In this document: in pieces, positions 1 through 6,476 of the stretch
How the letters are laid out: every line of letters begins with the position of its first letter
How positions within the stretch are numbered: the stretch's first letter is position 1
Source of the DNA: Candidatus Rokuibacteriota bacterium
GTDB lineage: Bacteria; Methylomirabilota; Methylomirabilia; Rokubacteriales; JACPHL01
Direction of reading: 5' to 3'
Length of the DNA stretch: 7,215 nucleotides
Assembly (NCBI GenBank): GCA_016188625.1
Contig: JACPHL010000025.1
Coordinates: 1-7,215 of the forward strand
Translations under genes and position numbers: made by a program
The notes under the pieces: model-generated
Database searches by the model: none
What the model was told of the DNA's origin: nothing
Seen by the model: the letters and a program-made list of their open reading frames with translations, nothing else

Positions 1-11
1 GGGGAGGTTCG

Positions 12-34
12 GAAGGGGGGCGCAGCCCCCCTCC
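12..34 (-). terminator. GC-rich hairpin just after the response regulator stop codon
   Basis: Read on the minus strand, this is a stem of about 10 pairs (one of them a G-U wobble) closed by a 3-base TGC loop. Its core is a run of six G, then C, pairing with G and six C. It begins 7 bases beyond the response regulator stop, the usual place for a transcription end. No T-run follows the stem; the sequence continues as TTCCGAACC. It is therefore not a classic intrinsic terminator. It could be a U-less terminator, a 3'-end-stabilising stem, or a copy of a short dispersed GC-rich repeat. The stem is directly visible; the function is inferred. Confidence 0.45.
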
Positions 35-41
35 GAGGCTC

Positions 42-701
42 CTATCTCGAGCGGAGGAGCCCCGTGGAGAGGGCGTAGCGGACGAGGTCGGCGCGGCTCT
101 TGAGACCCAGCTTCTCCATCAGCCGGGCGCGGTAGGTCTCCACGGTCTTCACCGAGAGGCAGAGGCGGTCGGCGACCTGCTGGTTGGTGTGCCCCTGGGC
201 GATCAGGCAGAGGACCTCGCGCTCGCGCTCGGAGAGCGAGTCGCCGGGGACCTCGCCGCGGCCGCCGCGCGCCTTGCGTCCCAGGACCTCCTGCACCACG
301 GCGCCCGCGAGGGAGGGAGCCAGGTACGTCTCCCCCCGGTGCGTGATCCGGATGGCGGAGAGGAGCTCCGTGTCGGCGGCCCGCTTGAGCACGTACCCGG
401 ATCCGCCAGCGGCCAGCACGCTCCGGAGGTAGGCGGGGTCGTCGTGCATGGTGAGGGCGAGGACCCGGACCCTCGGGCAGGTCCGCCGGATCTGGGCTGT
501 GGCGTCGATCCCGCCCGCGCCCGGCATCGTGATGTCCATGAGGACCACGTCCGGCTGAAGCTCCCGGGCGAGGCGGAGCCCCTCCTCCCCGCTCGCGGCC
601 TCCCCCACCACCTCCATGTCGGGCTGGGCGTTGATCAGCATCCGGAGCCCGGCGCGGAGTACCGCGTGATCGTCCACCAGGAGGACCCGGATCCGGCCCA
701 C
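42..701 (-). CDS. NarL/FixJ-family response regulator (REC + LuxR-type HTH)
   Basis: A 219-residue two-component response regulator, the usual length for the NarL family. The receiver domain covers about residues 4-120. It has the acidic pair Asp10-Asp11, the phosphoacceptor Asp56 in VVLMDITMP, Thr84 in LALT and Lys106, so all phosphorylation and switch residues are present. After a Gly/Arg-rich linker (about 141-152), a LuxR-type helix-turn-helix spans about 157-215, with LSEREREVLCLIAQG and SVKTVETYRARLMEKLGL. By family knowledge, phosphorylation by the partner kinase promotes dimerisation and promoter binding. The start is GTG at 701, supported by a GAGGTGG ribosome site 4 bases upstream. 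The gene follows the histidine kinase after 97 bases, so that kinase (HisKA_3 type, the usual NarL partner) is its probable phosphodonor. The likely target is the promoter of the upstream oxidoreductase operon (inference). No defects were seen. Confidence 0.95.
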   Translation of the reverse strand: MGRIRVLLVDDHAVLRAGLRMLINAQPDMEVVGEAASGEEGLRLARELQPDVVLMDITMPGAGGIDATAQIRRTCPRVRVLALTMHDDPAYLRSVLAAGGSGYVLKRAADTELLSAIRITHRGETYLAPSLAGAVVQEVLGRKARGGRGEVPGDSLSEREREVLCLIAQGHTNQQVADRLCLSVKTVETYRARLMEKLGLKSRADLVRYALSTGLLRSR

Positions 702-705
702 TAAT

Positions 706-712
706 CCACCTC
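706..712 (-). promoter_or_regulatory. Ribosome binding site of the response regulator
   Basis: GAGGTGG on the minus strand, four bases (ATTA) ahead of the GTG at 701. It is the best Shine-Dalgarno match near any start in this window and supports choosing the GTG rather than a downstream codon. Confidence 0.6.
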
Positions 713-738
713 GGGGGGGAGCGGCGTCGCTCCTCCCC
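713..738 (-). other. Hairpin in the kinase-regulator gap, next to the ribosome site
   Basis: In the 97-base gap between the kinase stop and the regulator start, two 11-base arms (713-723 and 728-738) can pair around a 4-base loop. In the minus-strand transcript one internal pair is an A-C mismatch. The stem ends directly against the GAGGTGG ribosome site. It could modulate translation of the regulator or stabilise the message between the two genes. G/C homopolymer runs also make chance pairing likely, so function is speculative. The rest of the gap (739-798) shows no recognisable promoter. Confidence 0.25.
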
Positions 739-798
739 CAAGCCCCCCCACCACCCGGGTCCGAGGTCGGGCGGCAACAGGCAGAGGCAGGCGGCCCA

Positions 799-2241
799 TC
801 ACTCCTCCTCGCCCGTTCCCAGCGGGATCTCCGCGAAGATCGTGGTCCCGCGCCCGGGGGCGGACTCGATGGTGAGGCTCCCGCCGAGCAGGGCCGCCCG
901 CTCGCGCATGCCGTGGAGCCCCAGCCGGCGCTCCATCTCGCCGCGCGAGAGCACCTCCTCGACGTCGAAGCCGCGGCCGTCGTCCTCCACGATCAGGTGG
1001 AGGGATGCCCCCCGGTGCTCCAGGAGCACGCTCACCGTGGTGGCCCCGGCGTGCTTGGCGGTGTTGGTGAGGGCCTCCTGGACGATCCGGTAGACGGCGA
1101 TCTCCACCGGGCCCGGGAGCCGGTGGCCGTCGAACCCGCTAGCGTGGAGGTCCACCGCGATCCCCCGGCTCGCCCCGTACTCCTTCAGGTACCGCTCGAG
1201 AGCTGGGAGGAGCCCCAGGTCGTCGAGCACGCTCGGGCGGAGCCCGCGCGAGAGGTGGTGCACCTCCTCCAGGGTCCGCGCGGCCAGGCGGCGGAGCTCC
1301 CCGGCGCGCTCCCGCGCCGTCCCGAGGTCCGGCGCCTCCTCGATCAGGGCGAGCCCCACGGTGAGGGAGGTCAGTGATTGGCCGGTCTCGTCGTGGAGCT
1401 CCCGCGCGATCCGCCGCCGCTCCTCCTCCTGGGCGGTCATGACCTGCTCCAGCAGGCGCCGCCGGATCTCCTCGCGCCGCCGGAGCTCGTCCCGGAAGCG
1501 GCCCAGCCGCTCGGTCATCCGGGCGAAGCTCGCCCCCAGGCGCCCGATCTCGTCGTGGGCCCAGCTGGGCGGCCGCCAGCTGAAGTCGCCGAGCCCCAGG
1601 GCCTCGGTGGCCCGGGCCAGCTGGCTCAGCGGGCGCGCGAGGATTGTCGCCAGGCCGAACCCCAGCGCTGCCCCAACGACGAGCACCACCGAGGTGACGA
1701 GGACGATCCGCCGGATGTGGCCGGCGATGGTCGCCCGTATCTCCCCCTCAGACATCCCCAGGTGGACGGCCCCGGCGCGCCCCTCCAGGATCGGCACCGT
1801 GATGCTCCGGATCATCCCCGTCTCGCTCTCGAGCAGCCGGACCCGGTAGGCCTCCCCCTCCCCGAGCGGCGGGAGCATCAGCAGGTCCTCGGGCATCCCG
1901 CCACCGAAGGTGTGGACCAGGACGGCCCCGCTCCGGTCCGTGATGTACACGTAAAGGAGGTCCCTGTTGTCGCGGGCGGTCTCCCTGGCGAGGGTGTAGA
2001 GGGCGAAGAGCCGGTCGGTGAGGACCAGGTCCTGGCTCCGGCTCGCAAGGTTCACGGCGATGGCGATGCCGCGCTCCTGGAGCTCGCGCTCGAGCGTCGC
2101 CGTGAGCCCCCGGTGGACGACCAGGGTGACCGCCACCCCGAGCGTCAGGATCAGGCCGATGACGATCCCCATGATCTTGACGCGGATGGAGACCGCGCCC
2201 GCCACCGCCCAGAATCGCTGCCAGAAGCCGCCGGCCTCCAC
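799..2241 (-). CDS. Membrane sensor histidine kinase, NarX/HisKA_3 type with HAMP
   Basis: A 480-residue inner-membrane sensor kinase. A short cytoplasmic start leads to transmembrane helix 1 (about 21-43). An extracytoplasmic domain of about 130 residues follows (45-175), containing LLYVYITDRSGAVLVHTF, typical of single-Cache/PAS-like sensor folds. Transmembrane helix 2 covers about 178-200 and a HAMP linker about 200-253 (P204, DEIGRL). The dimerisation/phosphoacceptor helix is HisKA_3, with His283 in ARELHDETGQ. The ATPase domain has its N-box at YRIVQEALTNTAKHAG (Asn393), the G1 box at DDGRGF (420-425) and the G2 box at GLHGMRERA (441-449). All catalytic motifs are intact. The start is GTG at 2241, 3 bases after the lipoprotein stop, which suggests translational coupling; GGTGAG lies immediately upstream as a weak ribosome site. 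The expected partner is the NarL-type regulator that follows. Placement after a PhnD-like lipoprotein suggests that protein presents ligand to this kinase (inference). The signal sensed is unknown. Confidence 0.93.
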   Translation of the reverse strand: MEAGGFWQRFWAVAGAVSIRVKIMGIVIGLILTLGVAVTLVVHRGLTATLERELQERGIAIAVNLASRSQDLVLTDRLFALYTLARETARDNRDLLYVYITDRSGAVLVHTFGGGMPEDLLMLPPLGEGEAYRVRLLESETGMIRSITVPILEGRAGAVHLGMSEGEIRATIAGHIRRIVLVTSVVLVVGAALGFGLATILARPLSQLARATEALGLGDFSWRPPSWAHDEIGRLGASFARMTERLGRFRDELRRREEIRRRLLEQVMTAQEEERRRIARELHDETGQSLTSLTVGLALIEEAPDLGTARERAGELRRLAARTLEEVHHLSRGLRPSVLDDLGLLPALERYLKEYGASRGIAVDLHASGFDGHRLPGPVEIAVYRIVQEALTNTAKHAGATTVSVLLEHRGASLHLIVEDDGRGFDVEEVLSRGEMERRLGLHGMRERAALLGGSLTIESAPGRGTTIFAEIPLGTGEEE

Positions 2242-2244
2242 AGC

Positions 2245-3180
2245 TCACCGCCCGACGCGGGCCGCCATCTGCCGGATGGAGCGGAAGAGGTTCGGATCCA
2301 CGTCTACGAAGCGGTCGATGAGGAGCCACTCGAGGATCCGCTTCCCCTCCGGGTCCGCGTGCATCGAGAGCAGAAACTCCTTGAGGGTCCGCTTGAGGTC
2401 GGGGTCCAGGTCGGGGTGCACCGCCACGGGGGGGATCCCGTAGGGGCCCCAGCGCGCGATGATCCGGGTCTCGGCAGCCGCCTCCGGGTTGCGGGCGCGG
2501 AGGTAGTCGTAGACCAGGCTGTCCACCGCGGCCCCGTCCACCAGGCCGTCGGCCACGGCCAGGATCGAGTTGTCGTGGCTGTAGGTGAAAGCGGTGCGGC
2601 TGAAGAAGCGCTCGGGGGTCTCGCCCCGGACGGCGAGCTGGTAGACCGGGACCAGGCGGCCGGAGTTGGAGAGCGGGTCGGAGAAGGCGAAGCTCCTCCC
2701 CCGGAGGTCCTCCAGCCCCTCGGCGCGGCTCCGGCGGTTCACGATCAGGTAGGAGTAGTAGACCGTCTCCCCGCGGATCTGGGGGACCACGAGGGCCCGC
2801 ATGCCGAACTCCCGCTCCCCCTCCAGCAGGGCCCCCGCGCAGACGAAGGCCAGGTCGATCTCGCGGTTCTTCAGGAGGTCGTTGACCTCGGCGTAGGTGC
2901 TCCGCTGGAAGAGGCGGATGGGGCGGCCGAGGCGCCGGCCCATGTAGGTCAGGAGGTCGTGGTAGTCGTTGAGGGTCCGGCTGGGGGAGAGGACGCTCGC
3001 GATGGCCACCCGGAGCGGCGGCGGGGAGCCCCGGACGGCCTCGGGCCCCTGGGACGGCCGCACCGAGGCGACCTCCACCCGCCGCTCCAGGCTCACCCGG
3101 GCGACCTCGGGCGATTCCCCGCAGGCCCCGAGCGCCAGGGCGAGCAACAGGACACCTGCCCCGAAGATCCTCCCCCGCAT
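2245..3180 (-). CDS. PhnD-like (phosphate/phosphonate-binding superfamily) periplasmic lipoprotein, probable sensor
   Basis: A 311-residue exported lipoprotein. The N-terminus MRGRIFGAGVLLLALALGAC is a short basic n-region, a hydrophobic core and an LGAC lipobox, so mature Cys20 would be lipidated. The body is a type-2 periplasmic-binding fold of the PhnD family (PF12974-like). It contains STYAEVNDLLKNREIDLAFV (94-113), SDPLSNSGRLVPVY (167-180) and SHDNSILAVADGLVDGAAVD (201-220), which line the ligand cleft in this family. Cys114 is the only other cysteine. No ABC permease or ATPase gene is adjacent; the next genes are a kinase and a regulator. A sensing role, as for AioX or the PhnD-like domain of TtrS, is therefore more likely than transport (inference). 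ATG 3180 was chosen because it gives a clean lipoprotein signal, although its GGGGAGGAGG ribosome site is 14 bases away. ATG 3210 would add an acidic stretch before the signal. The oxidoreductase gene ends 44 bases upstream. Confidence 0.85.
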   Translation of the reverse strand: MRGRIFGAGVLLLALALGACGESPEVARVSLERRVEVASVRPSQGPEAVRGSPPPLRVAIASVLSPSRTLNDYHDLLTYMGRRLGRPIRLFQRSTYAEVNDLLKNREIDLAFVCAGALLEGEREFGMRALVVPQIRGETVYYSYLIVNRRSRAEGLEDLRGRSFAFSDPLSNSGRLVPVYQLAVRGETPERFFSRTAFTYSHDNSILAVADGLVDGAAVDSLVYDYLRARNPEAAAETRIIARWGPYGIPPVAVHPDLDPDLKRTLKEFLLSMHADPEGKRILEWLLIDRFVDVDPNLFRSIRQMAARVGR

Positions 3181-3224
3181 GGCCGCGCGCTCGACCTCCT
3201 CCCCGGCCATTCCCGACCGTTGGC

Positions 3225-6200
3225 TCAGGCCTTGGTCACCTTCACCTGGGTGTCGTAGAAGACGGCGCTCCCGCCGGTCAGGTCGCTGCGCGTGGTGTTC
3301 TTGAGGACCGGGTCGATCCGAAGCGCCGCGTTGGCGTGGATGCCGGTCCCGCGGCGCGAGTCGCCCTTGATCACCTGCCCGTCGATGGTCACGTCGGAGG
3401 CGCCATACGCCCAGTGGCCGTGGCCCAACGAGTAGGCGATCACCCCGGGCCGGATCCCCTGGATCACCTTCACGCGGCCGACGATGGGATGCGACTTGCC
3501 GTTCCTGAAGTCCCACGCGCCGTCGGGGTTGGAGGCCGAGTGGACCCGGACCCGGTCGCCGTCCTTGAGGCCCCGGCGCTCGGCGTCGCGCTTGTTCATC
3601 AGCACGCTGTTTTCAGGGAGCAGGGCCAGGAGCCAGTAGTTGGCCACGGTCCTGGACTTGGTCTGCATGATCTCGCGGTAGGTGATGAGCCTGAGGTCGT
3701 AGCCCGCCTGCTCGTCGCCGAGGGGTCGCCCCAGGGCATCCGCGGGCGAGGGGACGTAGGCGGCGATCCCCGGGAACGGCTTGCCGGTCATCGAGTTCTT
3801 CGTCTTCGACGTCTTCTCCTGGTAGAGGTTGATGAGGGTCCCGTACTTGTTCTTCACCAGCTCGCCGTCGTAACCCTTGGCGAAGTCGTCGAAGCGGCCG
3901 CCCCGGTTCAGGAGGTAGACCACCTTGGGCCAGAGCTCGGCGCCCACGGTCTCCCGCCACCGCTGGGGGTCGAACACGGTCTTCGGGAGGTGCCGGCGGC
4001 CCTCCAGGAAGATCCGCATCTCCTCGGCCGAGGCGTCCGGGAGCGCCTGGTCGGGCTTGTCCCCGACGGCGAGGTTGGCCGCCATCCGGAGGTAGAGGTG
4101 GTCCGGGTGCGTGAAGGGCCTCCCGGGGCCGAACCCGTCGGGGCCGAACCCTGGGAGCCCGAGCTTCTCGGCCAGGGCCATCAACATCGACTCGAGGCCG
4201 ATCGGCACCTCCTGGCCGTACACCTTCACGAGTTCCGGGATCGGCGCGATCACCGGCTGCCGGACCGGTTGGACCTTCCAGATCATGTTGGGGTGCGAGC
4301 CGGCGAACTCCCACCGCTCCAGGTTGGAGAGGTCCGGGAAGATGTAGTCGGCGTACATGGAGGTCTCGCCGATCACGATGTCGGAGGCGACCACCAGGGG
4401 GATCTTCTCGACGTCCACGAGGATGTCGATGTTTGTCTGGCCGGCCGGGAGCGAGTAGACCGGCGACCCCATGTAGATGAAGAGCGCCTTCACCGGGTAG
4501 GGGTAGGCGTCGCCGATCGAGGGGATGATCTCCTGATAGATGTCCGAGGCCAGGGGGTACCACGGCCGCCTGGCCGGGTAGCCGGCGAAGAGGGTCGTGT
4601 CCTCGTACTTGTCGCCGTGCCGGATGACGCTGATCCCGAAGGGATTGAGTCTCCCTTCGATCTTGGCCACCGGGAACGGCTGTGCCCACTCGGCCTCGGT
4701 CCCGTCGGGCTGCTTGATCTTGTCGGTCTTCCCGCCAGCGGCGTCGTAGGTGCTCGCCTTGACCAGCCCACCCTTCCAGTCGTAGTTGCCGATCAGGAGG
4801 TTCAGGGTGTACCAGGCGAAGACCTGGTAGAAGCCGTTGGTGTGCTGCGAGACCCCCCGGTGGATGTCCGCCACGGCGCGCTTGCCGTGGCTGGTGAACT
4901 CCCGGGCCAGCTCGGCGATGTCGCGGGCCCGGATACCGGCCAGGGCGGCCCACTCGTCGATGGTCCTGGCGAAGGCGTTCTCCTGGAGGATCTGGAGCCC
5001 GGACTTCACGGGGATGCCGTTGATCTCGGTGCTCACCAGCAGCTCGCCCTCGACCGGCTCCTTCTCCGAGTAGGGGTCGAAGGGGACCGCCTGGCCGCCC
5101 TTCCACACGACGAACGGGTCGAACTCGTACGGCGTCTCCTCCCCGGTCTTCCTGTCCTTGTGGACGCGCTTCTCCTTGGGCAGGCCGATCTCAGAGGCGC
5201 GCAGGAACCCGCCCGGCTGACCCTTCTCGAGCTTCACGAGCCAGGCCGCGTTGCACCACGTGGGCTCGCCGTCGGCCTTGGCCGCCCCCTTGTTGGCGTT
5301 GGCCAGGTAACGGCCGTCGTAGCGCTGGTGCTCGAGGACCCACCGGATCATCCCGAGGGCCATCGCCCCCTCGCCGCCCGGCTGGATCGGCACCCAGCGC
5401 CACGCCTTGGCCGCGGTCTTCGAGGCCCGCGGATCCACGACGGCGAACTTGAGATCCCCGTCCACCAGGCGCTGCGCAATCCGGCTCGCCCGGTTCGTCG
5501 GGCCGTAGTTCCCCTCGAAGGGGGAGGCGCCCACGAAGATGATGAACTCCGCCGACTGCTGGTCGGCCTGCCAGTAGAACTTCGCCCCCTTGGTCCACTT
5601 CATCTTCCGGTCTTTGTCGTCGTAAACGAACTGCTCGCTCATCGCCTTGCCGGTGAAGTAGAGCGAGCCCTGGCAGACCGTGGTGTGGCCGTGGGCGTTG
5701 GTCGAGCCGAACCCCGCCTCGACGAACCGCCGGATCAGCTCGCCGCGCCCGCCCTTGAGACGCCCCCACATGAAGACGAACTGGTTGTTCTTGGGGCCGA
5801 GGTCGGGGTGGTTCGGGTCGATGAGGTGCTTGAGCGCGTCCCGGTACTTGGCCTTGAACTCGGCCAGCGCCATCTCCTTCTTGGCGACCTTCTTGGCGTC
5901 TTCGGCCAGCTCCTTCATCAGCTTGGGATCCCGGATCGCCCGGAGGTCGCGCAGGCCCTCCACCTTCCGGTTCTCCTCGCCGGGGACCTGCGCGAAGAGG
6001 AAGCCGCCCTCGACGATCTCCTTGACCGCCTGGTCGAAGGGGATCGAGGTCCACTTGTTCTCGCCCCGCTTCCCCGCCCGCTTCAGGACCTTGACGATCC
6101 GGTAGGGGTCGTAGGCGGTCTGGATCGCCGCCTGGCCCTTCGGGCAGAGGAGCCCGTCCACGGCGGCGACCTGGGTCACCGGGGTCTTGTAGGGGAGGTG

Positions 6201-6376
6201 CGGGACCATGTTCCAGGGCGAGTAGGGGTTCCCGTCGATCTTGGCGATAAGGCCGTTCTCGATCTTCACCTTGATCCCGCACTGGGTGTTGCACTGCTGG
6301 CAGACGGAGTACAGGATGTTCTCCGGCCGGGCCAGGGGGTACTCCGCGGTGGGCGTCAGGTAGTCGCCCGCCTCGG
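3225..6376 (-). CDS. Molybdopterin oxidoreductase catalytic subunit (TtrA/PsrA/ArrA branch), 5' end missing
   Basis: About 1,050 readable codons of a DMSO-reductase-family bis-MGD enzyme. The N-terminal 4Fe-4S motif CQQCNTQCG has Cys codons at 6302-6300, 6293-6291 and 6281-6279, and the fourth Cys is in LLCPKG (6146-6144). The sequence GHTTVCQGS (Cys codon 5675-5673) occupies the position of the Mo ligand in Cys-type enzymes. Further family motifs are [56 protein letters not shown] and the C-terminal [11 protein letters not shown]. The length is close to TtrA (about 1,000 residues) and longer than typical ArrA. A Lys/Glu-rich insert lies at about 5835-5970. The first usable start codon, GTG 6269, is not credible because it removes three cluster cysteines. 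The frame stays open upstream until a TAG at 6392-6390, which lies inside the inverted repeat. The true start, and any Tat signal, are lost there. It probably acts with the NrfD-type subunit upstream in oxyanion or sulfur-compound respiration; the substrate is undetermined. Confidence 0.85.
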
Positions 6377-6476
6377 CCGGGGCGGGCGACTACCTGACGC
6401 CCACCGCGGAGTACCCCCTGGCCCGGCCGGAGAACATCCTGTACTCCGTCTGCCAGCAGTGCAACACCCAGTGCGG
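6277..6476. repeat. 200-base near-perfect palindrome (100-base arms) between membrane and catalytic subunit genes
   Basis: Bases 6277-6376 are the reverse complement of 6377-6476, pairing position i with 12753-i. The only mismatched pair is 6373/6380, and the centre is the self-complementary CGGCCG (6374-6379), so there is effectively no loop. Identity stops abruptly outside: 6477 against 6276 no longer pairs, and what follows is unrelated coding sequence on each side. The left arm is genuine molybdoenzyme coding sequence, including three cluster cysteines. The right arm repeats it inverted and interrupts the NrfD-type frame. Long spacerless palindromes are cleaved by SbcCD-type nucleases and are unstable in bacteria, so a fold-back amplification or assembly chimera is the leading explanation. 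Confidence 0.95.

Noticed and set aside
2245-3180. Lipoprotein as the binding component of a phosphonate ABC importer
   Set aside because: No permease or ATPase gene is adjacent. The immediate neighbour 3 bases away is a sensor kinase, which fits a sensing role better, although the family fold is the same.
1378-3258. Plus-strand open frame of 626 codons opposite the kinase and lipoprotein genes
   Set aside because: Low-complexity Pro/Gly/Arg/Glu/His-type translation, antisense to two genes with intact catalytic and lipobox motifs; a GC-driven shadow.
3181-3516. Upstream extension of the lipoprotein frame to 3516
   Set aside because: The extra residues are an alternative-frame reading of the molybdoenzyme C-terminus. 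The lipoprotein signal at 3180 gives a clear start.
5191-6476. Apparent C-terminal extension of the NrfD-type protein to 671 residues
   Set aside because: From 6476 leftward the frame reads the inverted arm and then an alternative frame of the molybdoenzyme gene. The composition switches from membrane-like to Arg/Gly/Pro-rich, so it is a read-through of the chimeric junction, not a fusion protein.
6277-6476. Palindrome as a transcription terminator or small RNA
   Set aside because: The arms are coding sequence copies 100 bases long, with no T-run and no typical sRNA layout. The left arm encodes a conserved iron-sulfur motif.
6277-6476. Palindrome as terminal inverted repeats of an insertion sequence
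   Set aside because: There is no transposase between or beside the arms, no target duplication, and the arms abut with no interior.
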